Part shown: one piece after another, positions 23,729-31,951 of the stretch
How the letters are laid out: the number at the start of each line of letters is the position of its first letter
Numbering within the stretch: position 1 is the first letter of the stretch
Origin: Halogranum gelatinilyticum
GTDB taxonomy: Archaea; Halobacteriota; Halobacteria; Halobacteriales; Haloferacaceae
Reading direction: 5' to 3'
NCBI RefSeq assembly: GCF_900103715.1
Contig: NZ_FNHL01000004.1
Span: forward strand, 186,001 to 250,000
Length of the DNA stretch: 64,000 nt
The notes under the pieces: model-generated
Database searches by the model: none
Seen by the model: the letters and a program-made list of their open reading frames with translations, nothing else
What the model was told of the DNA's origin: nothing
Translations under genes and position numbers: made by a program

Positions 23729-24342
23729 ACTACCGCAACGTCGCGAAGGTCGGTATCGGCGGTCCCGTCGGCTCAGGGAAGACCTCGCTCATCAAGGAGA
23801 TAACGCCCTCTCTCCTCGAAGACGAACTCGACGTCGGGCTCATCGCCAACGACATCCTGACCCAGGAGGACGCGAAGGCACTCAAGGCCGCCTTCGCGGG
23901 CGACATCCCCGACGAACTCGTGCAGGGCGTCGAGACCGGCGCGTGTCCGCACACAGGAATCAGAGAGGACCCCTCGATGAACTTAGAGAAGATCAACGAG
24001 TTCGTCGACACCGAACCCGACCTCGACCTCGTGATCGTCGAGAGCGGCGGCGACAACCTCGCGGCGACGTTCAACCCCGAACTCGCCGACTACTTCATCT
24101 ACATCATCTCGGTAGCCGAGGGCGACGACATCCCCCGCAAGCGCGGGCCGGGCGTCGTCGACGCCGACCTGCTCATCATCAACAAGACCGAACTCGCGCC
24201 CTACGTCGACGCCGACTTGGAAGTCATGGAGCGCGACGCCCGCGAGGTTCGGGACGGCCCGACCGTCTTCACCGACTGCAAGACCGGCGAGGGCATCGAG
24301 GCCGTGGTCGAACACATCCGCGAGCAGGTGCTCTTCGCGTAG
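23725..24342 (+). CDS. ureG: Urease accessory GTPase UreG
   Basis: The 205-residue SIMIBI-class GTPase has the P-loop GPVGSGKTS near residue 14, [10 protein letters not shown], the [13 protein letters not shown] metal-binding Cys-Pro-His, [13 protein letters not shown], and NKTELAPYV as the GTP specificity motif. GTP hydrolysis powers nickel delivery into the apo-urease complex with UreD and UreF. Its start overlaps the ureA stop, and ureD follows with no gap. Confidence 0.97.
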   Translation: MNYRNVAKVGIGGPVGSGKTSLIKEITPSLLEDELDVGLIANDILTQEDAKALKAAFAGDIPDELVQGVETGACPHTGIREDPSMNLEKINEFVDTEPDLDLVIVESGGDNLAATFNPELADYFIYIISVAEGDDIPRKRGPGVVDADLLIINKTELAPYVDADLEVMERDAREVRDGPTVFTDCKTGEGIEAVVEHIREQVLFA

Positions 24343-25296
24343 ATGTCCACGGAATTCCGCCCCGCGTCGTTCGACGAGTACGCGACCGAAGCCGTCCCGC
24401 AGGCCGCCGCAGGCTCCGCGGGCAAGAACGGCATACTGGAAGCGACGTTCGCGGCCGATTCGACGGGGCAGACACGGCTCGTCCGCGACTACGCGAAGGT
24501 CCCCTTCCACGTCACGGGCGACCTGAGCCACGACCAGGAGCTGCCCGAACTGGCGAGCCTGTTCGTCCAGTCGCCGACGGGCGGCATCGCGCAGGGCGAC
24601 CGACACAGTATGGACGTCGAGGTCGGCGCGGACGCGAAGGCCCACGTCACCACCCAGAGCGCGACGCAGGTGCTCGGGATGGAGCGCAACTACGGCCGTT
24701 CGGACGTCACCATCAGCGTCGACGACGGCGGCTACGTGGAGTTCCTCCCCGAGCCGGTCATCCTCTTTCGGGACTCGCGGCTGCTCCAGCGGGTCGACAT
24801 CGAGTTGGGCGAGGACGCGACCGCCGTCTTCGGCGAGACAGTCGTCCCCGGCCGACTCGCCCGCGGTGAGGCGTTCGATTACGACCGCTACTACTCGCGA
24901 ATCACGGCGTGGGACGGGAGAGACGACGGAGACAGTGCTGACGGCGGCCGACGACTGTTCGAAGACGTCGTCCATCTCGCGGGCAAAGACGCCGTCCAGG
25001 GACCGGGCGTCTTCGGCGACTACCGCGTGCTCGGCAACCTCTACGTCGTCGGGACGGGGTTCGACGAGGGCGAGGCCGCCGAACTGAGCGACCGGTTGCA
25101 CGAACGGGTCGCAGGCGACGGCGACGAGGAAACCGAGGCACTCGCGTCGGCGTCGACGCTCCCTCGAGAGCGCGGCGTCGTCGTCCGCGCGCTCGGGCCA
25201 CGGACCGACACCGTCACCACGGCACTCGCCGCCGCGTGGGACGAGACACGGCAGGCGCGCTTCGGCGTCTCCGCCCCGGAATCGAGGAAGCTCTGA
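24343..25296 (+). CDS. ureD: Urease accessory protein UreD (UreH)
   Basis: The 317-residue protein shows UreD traits: PLxHVTGDLS-like start of the beta sandwich (KVPFHVTGDLSHD), SPTGGIAQGDRHSMDVEVG, AHVTTQSATQVLGMERN, YVEFLPEPVILFRDSRLLQRVDIE region and VPGRLARGEAF. UreD is the scaffold that binds apo-urease and channels nickel from UreG and UreF. ATG 24343 abuts the ureG stop. The stop overlaps the ureE ATG by 1 nt. Confidence 0.93.
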   Translation: MSTEFRPASFDEYATEAVPQAAAGSAGKNGILEATFAADSTGQTRLVRDYAKVPFHVTGDLSHDQELPELASLFVQSPTGGIAQGDRHSMDVEVGADAKAHVTTQSATQVLGMERNYGRSDVTISVDDGGYVEFLPEPVILFRDSRLLQRVDIELGEDATAVFGETVVPGRLARGEAFDYDRYYSRITAWDGRDDGDSADGGRRLFEDVVHLAGKDAVQGPGVFGDYRVLGNLYVVGTGFDEGEAAELSDRLHERVAGDGDEETEALASASTLPRERGVVVRALGPRTDTVTTALAAAWDETRQARFGVSAPESRKL

Positions 25297-25928
25297 TGTT
25301 GGTCGCAGACGGGGTGCGAGGCAACGTCCACGAGGACGACGCACTGCACGACGCGTACCACGACCACGAGGACGCGGGGACGCTCGAACGGGTCGTCGTC
25401 GACCGCACGACCCGGCGGCGCTCGCGGTTCCGGACGACCACGGAGTCGGGGACGGACCTCGGCGTCGTCGTCGGAACGGGAGAACTGACGCCCGGCGACG
25501 TGCTCGCCGTCGACAGCGAGCGGCTGTTCGTCGTCGAGTTCGAGCGGGAGGACGCGGTGGTCGTCGAGCTACCCGAGAGCGAGGGCGACGCCGAGACGCT
25601 CGCCGCCGCCGTCGCGTTCGGCCATCTCGTCGGCAACAAACACTGGGACCTCGCGGTCGACGACGGCGAGGTGTACGTTCGCGTCGGCGCGGACGGCCAC
25701 CGCGTCGAAGAGGAACTGGACGCCGAGTTGCTCGACGGCGCGACGCTCCGGCGCGAGCAAGTCGACCCGACGCTGTTCGACGAGAGTCCGGGGGACCACG
25801 AGCATACGCACGGCGGTGAAGGACACGGCCACAGCCACGACCACGGCGGTGGAACGCACGACCACGACCACGGAGACGCGGGCCACAGCCACCCCGTCTC
25901 GCGCCCGAGGGAGGGCCGTGATGACTGA
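25296..25928 (+). CDS. ureE: Urease accessory nickel metallochaperone UreE
   Basis: The 210-residue protein has the UreE N-terminal region (EDAGTLERVVVDRTTRRRSRFR, LGVVVGTGELTPGDVL), the metal-binding core LVGNKHWDLAVDDGEVYV near residue 112, and a C-terminal tail with about 17 His among Asp, Gly and Glu (residues about 165-200) able to store nickel. It carries Ni2+ to the UreG-UreF-UreD complex. Its start and end overlap ureD and ureF by 1 and 8 nt. Confidence 0.94.
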   Translation: MLVADGVRGNVHEDDALHDAYHDHEDAGTLERVVVDRTTRRRSRFRTTTESGTDLGVVVGTGELTPGDVLAVDSERLFVVEFEREDAVVVELPESEGDAETLAAAVAFGHLVGNKHWDLAVDDGEVYVRVGADGHRVEEELDAELLDGATLRREQVDPTLFDESPGDHEHTHGGEGHGHSHDHGGGTHDHDHGDAGHSHPVSRPREGRDD

Positions 25929-26619
25929 CTCGGATCCGCTCGCGACGGTGACGGCCTTCCAGTTGGCCGACTCCTTCCTCCCGGTTGGGACCTACACCGC
26001 CTCCTACGGTCTCGAACAGTTCGTCGCCAGCGACGCCGTCGACGACGTCGAGAGCCTCCAGACCGTCCTCGAAGACTACCTCCGTCACCAGATCGGGCCG
26101 TGCGACACGGTCGTCCTCGCCCGCGCCTACGACGCAGCGAGCGAGGGGGACCTCGACGGCGTGGTCGCCACTGACCGCCGACAGGAGGCGGTGACGCTCA
26201 CCGCGGAGTTCCGCGAGAGTTCGACGAAGTCCGGCGGCCAACTACTCTCGTTGCTGGCCGAGACGGAGGACGACGAGTTCCTGGCGGCGTACCACTCGCG
26301 CGTCGCCGACGGCGACGCGCCGGGCAACTACGCCGCGGCCTTCGGAGCCGTCGCAGCAAGTCAAGGAATTCCCCGCGAGACGGCCTGTCTCGCGCAGGGA
26401 TACGGTTTCGTCGTCGGCCTGCTCGGGGCGGCCCAGCGGCTGATGCGGATCGGCCACACCGACACCCAGCGGGTGCTGGCCGGGCTGAAGCCCGTCGTCA
26501 CCGAGATTGTCGCCGACCACGAGACGCGGCCGCTCGACGAGATCCAGTCGTTCGCGCCGATGGTCGAGTTGGCGTCGATGGAACACGAGCGCGCCGAGCG
26601 GCGGCTGTTCGTCAGCTGA
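25921..26619 (+). CDS. ureF: Urease accessory protein UreF
   Basis: The 232-residue all-helical protein starts with the UreF pattern TAFQLADSFLPVGTYTASYGLEQFV and ends with FAPMVELASMEHERAERRLFVS. UreF bridges UreD and UreG and gates nickel transfer. It is the last gene of the urease operon; after its stop at 26619 the gap to the next gene contains a tandem repeat. The ATG at 25921 is inside ureE (8-nt overlap), chosen because the family begins there. Confidence 0.95.
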   Translation: MTDSDPLATVTAFQLADSFLPVGTYTASYGLEQFVASDAVDDVESLQTVLEDYLRHQIGPCDTVVLARAYDAASEGDLDGVVATDRRQEAVTLTAEFRESSTKSGGQLLSLLAETEDDEFLAAYHSRVADGDAPGNYAAAFGAVAASQGIPRETACLAQGYGFVVGLLGAAQRLMRIGHTDTQRVLAGLKPVVTEIVADHETRPLDEIQSFAPMVELASMEHERAERRLFVS

Positions 26620-27013
26620 CAGCCGCCGCCGTCCGCTTCACGTCGGCTCAGACGGTCGTTGATAGTTGTGTCTCCCCGCCTACATCAACCGCGCACATTC
26701 GCTAAACAAACATAACGGAATTTTGATACTCTCGGTGCTGAAAACGGAGCGTGCGACCAACGTCCCCGTCGGGGACGGTCGCCGCTCAGAGGCATCCACC
26801 GATTCGACGCTCTCCTGCGTTCTGGCCGTCGGCGGTAGTCTCGCGGACTCGGGCAACTGCTCGCAACTACTCGACCGATGGCCGGAGCGCGTTCTTCTCT
26901 CGGAGGTGTCGACGACGAACAATGGACCTTGTCGATAACGGGCAGCAGATGCTGTCGGCGACGGACAGTGGACGCTGTCGACGACGAGCAATGGACCCTG
27001 CCGACGACGAGCG
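26620..27013. other. Gap between convergent urease operon and histidine kinase gene
   Basis: The first 100 bp contain AT-rich stretches (for example around 26695-26730). The right third is a 23-bp tandem repeat (26908-27023). Frames in the gap lack codon bias, so no gene is called. Confidence 0.6.
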
Positions 27014-27023
27014 TCACGACGCT
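26908..27023. repeat. Tandem repeat with exact 23-bp period, five copies
   Basis: Units starting GTCGACGACGAACAATGGAC repeat at 26908, 26931, 26954, 26977 and 27000, with 3-10 differences per unit. The last unit runs into the final codons of the histidine kinase gene (minus strand, stop at 27014-27016). Confidence 0.8.
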
Positions 27024-28996
27024 GGTGTCGCGGGGAGCGTGACGGTGACGGTCGTACCCTGTCCGTCGTCAGCGAGGCCGATGTCGATGTCGCCGTCGAC
27101 GGCATCGACGAGCCAGTAGCTGAGCCACAGGCCGAAGCCGTCGCTGTGGTCGAGCGGCGTCTCCTCGTTGCCGAGCAGTCGCCGCTCGTGGGGCGGAATG
27201 CCGGGTCCGTTGTCGACGATGCGGACGACGACCTGTGGCCGCGCGCTCGCGGCCCGACAGGAGACGTCGACGGCGACGCGGGGTGTCTCGGCGTCGTTGT
27301 GGACGATGGCGTTCTCCACGAGTTGCTGAAAGGCGAACCCGAGTCGGTCGGTCGCGAGCACCCTCGCCTCGGTGGGTGCCGAGAGCGTCACCGCCGCGTG
27401 GGGGAACGCCTCCTCGACCGTCGAGAGACAGCGTTCGAGCAGTGCGACGACGTCGACCGGATACGTCGGTGATGGTTCGTCGAGCGTCGACTCGACGAGT
27501 CGGGCGGCGTCGCTGAGTTCGAGGAGGTCGTTCGCAGTCCGAGAGATGACGGTGGCGAACGGGCGGGCCGCCGGGTCGCGGTCGACGAGGAGGTCGGTGT
27601 AGCCCTCGATGATGTTGACGCGCGTACGGATGTCGTGACGGAGGACGCGGTTGAGGACCGAGAGCCGCTGTCGGTGGCGGGTGAGCCGCTGGTTCTGTCG
27701 TTCGAGGTTGGTGACGTCGACGACCGAGAGGATGACACCGCCCGCTCCCTCGTCGCGGAGGGGAGCGGTATCCAGCGAGTACCACCGTCGGTCGCCGTCG
27801 GGAAACTGGACCTGTAGCTCCACGCCCGAGACGCTCTCGCCCGTCTCGATGGTGTGGCGCGCCGCCGAGTCCTCCGGCGACAACGGTTCGCCGTCGGCGG
27901 TGAACAGCCGGACGTGCTGGGAGTCGAACAGTTCGTCGAGCGACCCGATGCCGGTCCGTTCGACCAGCCGCTCGAACTCGCCGCTGGCGCGGACGATCCG
28001 TCCATCCTGGTCGAGGACGGCGAGTCCGACTGGCGCGGTGTCGAGGACCCGCGCCAGCAGCTTCCGCTCGTCGGCGAGCGCGACCTGTGACTGCTGGCGG
28101 TCGATGAGCGTCCCCATCTCCGTCGCCACCGTCGACAGCAGGTCGAGGAGCTGCTCGTCGCGCTCGCGGCGGTCGGCCAGGAAGAAGACGAGGACGACGA
28201 TGACCGACCCGTCGTGACAGATCGGGACGCTGACAGCCGACTCGAACCCGGCGGCGGCGACCTCCGCGGCACGACAGAAGGGGTCGTCGTCGCCAGTCGG
28301 GAGGTCGGCGAGCCAGATCGGCGTGGCCGACGCCCACGTCCGACCCGGCAACCCCTCGCCCGGCGCGAAGCTGAACGAGGCCGACAGCTCCCGAAAGGTC
28401 CGGTGGCCGGAGTCGCTCCCGTGCCAGATGGGACTCGGCTCCAGCCGTCCCTCCGCGTCGTCGGGAAGCCACGCCTCGCCGTAGACGAACGGCGTCGTCC
28501 GGCAGATGGTGTCGACGACGGTTCGCAACGCCTCCGCCGTCGTCTCGGCGGTCGCCGTCTCCCTGATGACCTGTTGGAGTAGCTGCCGCTCGGCGAGCGT
28601 CCGCGTCTCGTCCGTGATGTCGATGCCCTCCGCGAGAACCGCGTCGACGTCGCCGTCGGCGTCACGGAGGGGTCGGAGGGAGACGGTGAGCGTTACGGTG
28701 TCGTCGACGCCGTAGTGCTCCGCGTCGAACCGGACGAACTCGCCGTCGGCCGCGCGGCCGATGGCGGCGACGAGTTCCTCGCGCTGCTCGTCGCTTTGGT
28801 CCCACCACGGCAGCGTCCAGAAGGGCTGGCCGACGACGTCCGCCTCGGCCGCGTCGACGAACCGGAGTGCCGCGTCGTTCACGCGGCGGAGCGTCCCGTC
28901 GGTGTCGAGAAGTCCGACGAACGCGCCGGGATCCACGAAGAGCGCGTCGAACCAACGGTCCGGCGGGTCTCCACTGTGGCCGTCTGGATCCCTCAT
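27014..28996 (-). CDS. PAS-GAF-PAS sensor histidine kinase
   Basis: From the ATG at 28994-28996 the protein has 660 residues: PAS (about 15-125), GAF (about 150-300), a second PAS (about 310-425), a HisKA-like helix pair with the phospho-acceptor in RVLRHDIRTRVNIIEGYT near residue 445, and a HATPase domain with ENAIVHND (N box), VDNGPGIPPHE (G1) and DGFGLWLSYWLVDAVDG. There are no membrane helices, so it senses a cytoplasmic signal. No response regulator is adjacent. The stop is embedded in the tandem repeat shared with the gap. Confidence 0.92.
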   Translation of the reverse strand: MRDPDGHSGDPPDRWFDALFVDPGAFVGLLDTDGTLRRVNDAALRFVDAAEADVVGQPFWTLPWWDQSDEQREELVAAIGRAADGEFVRFDAEHYGVDDTVTLTVSLRPLRDADGDVDAVLAEGIDITDETRTLAERQLLQQVIRETATAETTAEALRTVVDTICRTTPFVYGEAWLPDDAEGRLEPSPIWHGSDSGHRTFRELSASFSFAPGEGLPGRTWASATPIWLADLPTGDDDPFCRAAEVAAAGFESAVSVPICHDGSVIVVLVFFLADRRERDEQLLDLLSTVATEMGTLIDRQQSQVALADERKLLARVLDTAPVGLAVLDQDGRIVRASGEFERLVERTGIGSLDELFDSQHVRLFTADGEPLSPEDSAARHTIETGESVSGVELQVQFPDGDRRWYSLDTAPLRDEGAGGVILSVVDVTNLERQNQRLTRHRQRLSVLNRVLRHDIRTRVNIIEGYTDLLVDRDPAARPFATVISRTANDLLELSDAARLVESTLDEPSPTYPVDVVALLERCLSTVEEAFPHAAVTLSAPTEARVLATDRLGFAFQQLVENAIVHNDAETPRVAVDVSCRAASARPQVVVRIVDNGPGIPPHERRLLGNEETPLDHSDGFGLWLSYWLVDAVDGDIDIGLADDGQGTTVTVTLPATPAS

Positions 28997-29102
28997 GGTT
29001 AACGTAATTATGATGTGTGCCGACATTAATCGTTGCGACGGCCGTGACAGGTCGCTGGGGCCGCCAGTAGATTGATATCGGGGGTGGCGTATGCTAGCAG
29101 TG

Positions 29103-29258
29103 ATGTCTTCGACCATTGACCGTGACACACTCGTCGACAAGCTATCCGGCCGTGACTGTCACTACTGTGACGACGGGACCCTCTCCAGTGGGACGTACAA
29201 GGACAACACCGCCGTGGTCTGCGGAGACTGCGACACGCCCGCGCTCCAGCTCTGGTGA
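29103..29258 (+). CDS. Zinc-finger microprotein (HVO_A0556-like, 51 aa)
   Basis: An ATG at 29103 opens 51 codons. The product has CHYCDDGTL at residues 19-27 and CGDCDTPALQLW at the C-terminus, that is, two CxxC knuckles that can bind one zinc, a pattern of the HVO_A0556 family of haloarchaeal small zinc-finger proteins. It is divergent from the histidine kinase gene. No direct function is known to me. Confidence 0.75.
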   Translation: MSSTIDRDTLVDKLSGRDCHYCDDGTLSSGTYKDNTAVVCGDCDTPALQLW

Positions 29259-29424
29259 GCCGCGTCGAGTGAGGCGGGCGGCCGCCTCCGTGCCGTCGAG
29301 TCGGCCCGAGCAGTCGAAGTCGAACGAGCGAGGAGCGTCCGCTGGACCGCGAGCGTGGAACGCTGCACCGCGTCCGGCAGGCGCAGTCCAAGCGTTCTTA
29401 CCGCTGGCGCGACAAGGTCAAGCG

Positions 29425-29655
29425 ATGCCACGAATCGAAGTCTCCCTGTCGGACGACGTCCATTTCCAGTTCGAACGCATGGTCGACGAGGAGTTCGTCA
29501 ACGAGGACCAGGCGGTCGAGGAGTTGCTGTCGGCCGGGCTCGAAGCCTACAACGTCGCCCCGGAGGCCGAAGACCGGACGGGCTACGAACAGGGTGCAGA
29601 AGACAACCTCTTCGACACGGACGGCGAGGACCCGAGCGCCCGCGACACGCTCTGA
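29425..29655 (+). CDS. Small CopG-like protein (DUF7120-like, 76 aa)
   Basis: The 76-residue protein begins MPRIEVSLSDDVHFQFERMV, a beta strand plus helix typical of ribbon-helix-helix proteins, followed by FVNEDQAVEELLSAGLEAY as second helix pair, then an acidic tail. This resembles the haloarchaeal DUF7120 family. A DNA-binding role is possible but not shown, given that the acidic tail is unusual for a repressor. Its stop is 1 nt from the convergent phosphatase gene. Confidence 0.7.
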   Translation: MPRIEVSLSDDVHFQFERMVDEEFVNEDQAVEELLSAGLEAYNVAPEAEDRTGYEQGAEDNLFDTDGEDPSARDTL

Positions 29656-29656
29656 G

Positions 29657-30478
29657 CTAGACGAACAGTAATCCGACGCCACCCGCGACCGCCAGCCCTC
29701 CTAACCCGACGCAGACGCCCCAGAAGGGGACCCGCCGGACGAGTTTCATCAGCGCGCCGATAGTCAGATACCCCACGAGCGCCGCGACCGACAGCGAGAC
29801 GAGCGCCGCGGCTGGCGTGACGCCCGGCAGCCCCCCGAGGTCGGCGACGGCCAGCACCCCGCCGCCGAGCGCGGCCGGAATCGAGAGGAGAAACGACAGC
29901 CGAAACGAGTCGGGACCGTCGTGGCCGCGGAGCAAGAGCGCGCTCGCAGTCGTCCCCGACCGGGAGACGCCGGGGAGGACGGCCAGCCCCTGTAACGTCC
30001 CGACGACGACGGCGTCTACGAGGTCCGGATTCTCGCGGCCGCCGAGCGACAGCGACCCGGCGAACCGCTGGAGCAGTCCAGTCAGCACAAGGAGACCGCC
30101 GACGAGTGCGACGAACGCGCCGCCGGTTAGTTCCGAGACGAACCGGTCGAGCGCGCTGTAGGCGACGATAGCAACGACGCCAGAGGCGAGCGTCCCGAGC
30201 GCGAGAAACGAGAGCGTCGCGGTCTCGCCGTCGAAGGCCGTTCCAGGTCGCCACGAGGGGAGACGGCGAGCCACGCCGAGCAGTTCGTCGCGGTAGTAGA
30301 CGGTCGCCGAGAGCGCGGTTCCGGCGTGGAGAAAGAGCGCGTAGGCGACGGCGGTCGAGGGGTCCGAGCCGAGCGCGGTCAAGGCGATGGCGATGTTGCC
30401 CTCGCTGGAGATGGGGAGCCACTCGAAGACCCCCTGCAACAGTCCAACGACGACGGCGATGACGAGCGCGCGGTCCAT
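29657..30478 (-). CDS. Undecaprenyl-diphosphatase (BacA/UppP)-type membrane phosphatase
   Basis: The 273-residue protein has about eight membrane helices and both BacA motifs: GLLQGVFEWLPISSEGN near residue 13 and LPGVSRSGTTASALLLRG near residue 168. In bacteria the enzyme removes a phosphate from C55 diphosphate; in archaea, which lack peptidoglycan, the natural substrate is probably a dolichyl/polyprenyl diphosphate used in glycosylation. In the first motif the His that follows SS-x-G in bacterial enzymes is replaced by Asn. Confidence 0.85.
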   Translation of the reverse strand: MDRALVIAVVVGLLQGVFEWLPISSEGNIAIALTALGSDPSTAVAYALFLHAGTALSATVYYRDELLGVARRLPSWRPGTAFDGETATLSFLALGTLASGVVAIVAYSALDRFVSELTGGAFVALVGGLLVLTGLLQRFAGSLSLGGRENPDLVDAVVVGTLQGLAVLPGVSRSGTTASALLLRGHDGPDSFRLSFLLSIPAALGGGVLAVADLGGLPGVTPAAALVSLSVAALVGYLTIGALMKLVRRVPFWGVCVGLGGLAVAGGVGLLFV

Positions 30479-30525
30479 GTCCTCACCGGCGGGAGAGTCC
30501 TACAAAAACGGTTCGGGACGTCGGC

Positions 30526-30963
30526 TCAGTCCTCCGCGGTGTCGGCCGCGGCCGTACGGATTGTCGCCTCCGAGCGGACGTCGGCGACGAGGTCCGACAG
30601 CAGATGGACGTAGAGGACGAGACCGACGAACACGGCGAGAAAGCCGTCGACGAGTACGAGTCCGCCGACCGCGAGACCGCCGAGGACGACGTGGCTCAGG
30701 AGCCGCCGGAGGACGCCCACGTCGCCCGGGTCGAAGATGGCACTCTGGTCGAGGAAGACGATGCGAGGGTCACGAAGGCAGCGACGGACGGCCGTCCACG
30801 AGCCGGTGTTGAGCCGGGCGACGAGGAAGTGATCGAAGTCGATGCCGACGCCGACGGCGGCCGCGAGCCCGACGAGCAGCCACCACGGATACGGGACGTC
30901 GACAGCGAGGAGGACGGTACCGGCGACCGCGAGCGAGCCGAGGAGATGGTGTTTCGAGTAAAT
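30526..30963 (-). CDS. Small membrane protein with no canonical start codon (about 145 aa)
   Basis: The frame reads YSKHHLLGSLAV, a membrane helix, then GIDFDHFLVARLNTGSW, VFLDQSAIFDPGDVGVLRRLLSH and two more helices up to stop 30526-30528. This is clearly coding (codon bias, hydrophobic segments, HFLVARLN and D-x-D motifs), yet the only codons between the in-frame upstream stop and Tyr are GCG ACG ATT. Either ATT (30961-30963) initiates, or one base has been gained (or a sequencing error made) after the out-of-frame GTG at 30972-30970. A TATA-like TTTATC on the minus strand near 31000 supports transcription. The function is unknown; the first GTG in frame (30720) would remove half the protein. 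Confidence 0.6.
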   Translation of the reverse strand: MYSKHHLLGSLAVAGTVLLAVDVPYPWWLLVGLAAAVGVGIDFDHFLVARLNTGSWTAVRRCLRDPRIVFLDQSAIFDPGDVGVLRRLLSHVVLGGLAVGGLVLVDGFLAVFVGLVLYVHLLSDLVADVRSEATIRTAAADTAED

Positions 30964-31123
30964 CGTCGCTCACCAGCCACTCCGACGGGCGGGGGCGGGA
31001 TAAAGCCGTCCCGGTCGGAGACGGGCGAATCCACCCGACGACGAGAACCTGACAGCCGACAAACGTTCTGTGGATTCAGCTATGCAAACAATGAAGTGTG
31101 ACAGCGTACCTATGAAACTGTGA

Positions 31124-31927
31124 ATGTCACTCTCGGAACTCATCGCGGGCGTCGAAGACCATCGGAAGACGCTCACCGTCGTCAACGCGAGTCCGGGGGT
31201 CGCCGACAGTCTCCGTGACTACTTCGTCGATAGAAACCTCCACGTCGCCGAAGAGACCTCCGAACACACACCGAAAAACTACATCGTCCTCGGGCAGGAC
31301 GAGACGTTTCTCACGGCGACCAGCGTCGCGACCCTCCTCGCCGACGAACAGGTCGACCCGGGCTTCGAAAACGCCAGCTACCGGCCGGTGCTCGACGAGA
31401 TGGACGAGACCATGTTCACCTCCTACGACATCGGGCGGATGGTCGCGGCCTCGCGAGAGATCGAAGACCGCGCGTGGCGAAACGGGAAGGGACAGCTCCA
31501 CGCCGGGTTCCAGCGGCTCTCGACGCTCGAAACGCAGTTCGAGGTCTACAGCCGACTGGGGAGCCGCGGCGACCTCGATGTCCACGCCTACGCCGCACCC
31601 GACGTCGACGTTCCGGAGACGCCGGGCGTGCGGGTCCACGTCGAAGACACGGAGGAGATCCGTCGCTCGTGGTTCGTCGTCTACGACGGCGGCGGCGTCG
31701 ACGAGAACAAATGTGCCCTCCTCGCCGAGGAGCGAGAGCCGCGGGAGTTCTACGGCTTCTGGACCTACGGTAGCGACACGGTCGACTACATCATCGACCA
31801 TCTGACCACGTCCTACGCGTTCGCCGAGACCGACGGTGGCGATGGCGACGGTGACGGCCGCGAGCGGCCGACGGGGCGTCGGGGAGACCGGCCGCTCCAG
31901 CCACCGCAACGGCTCGTCAGCCGGTAG
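31124..31927 (+). CDS. DICT-domain sensory protein
   Basis: The 267-residue protein fits the DICT sensory domain (about residues 1-220: MSLSELIAGVEDHRKTLTVVN, YIVLGQDETFLTATSV, FTSYDIGRMVAASREIEDRAW, SWFVVYDGG), which occurs with light and stress signalling modules in haloarchaea and cyanobacteria. The C-terminal 40 residues are low complexity (Gly/Asp then Arg-rich). A short upstream frame of ten codons (31091-31123) ends in TGA directly before this ATG. The ligand is unknown. Confidence 0.82.
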   Translation: MSLSELIAGVEDHRKTLTVVNASPGVADSLRDYFVDRNLHVAEETSEHTPKNYIVLGQDETFLTATSVATLLADEQVDPGFENASYRPVLDEMDETMFTSYDIGRMVAASREIEDRAWRNGKGQLHAGFQRLSTLETQFEVYSRLGSRGDLDVHAYAAPDVDVPETPGVRVHVEDTEEIRRSWFVVYDGGGVDENKCALLAEEREPREFYGFWTYGSDTVDYIIDHLTTSYAFAETDGGDGDGDGRERPTGRRGDRPLQPPQRLVSR

Positions 31928-31951
31928 TCGTCGCGTCGGCGACGCGGGTGC

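Noticed and set aside
23983-26241. Minus-strand frame of 752 codons across ureG, ureD, ureE and ureF
   Set aside because: It is antisense to four well-supported urease genes and shows only Arg/Val/Ala-rich filler; long antisense frames are expected at this GC content.
26908-27023. CRISPR array
   Set aside because: The 23-bp units are directly adjacent without spacers and diverge from each other, unlike identical repeats separated by unique spacers.
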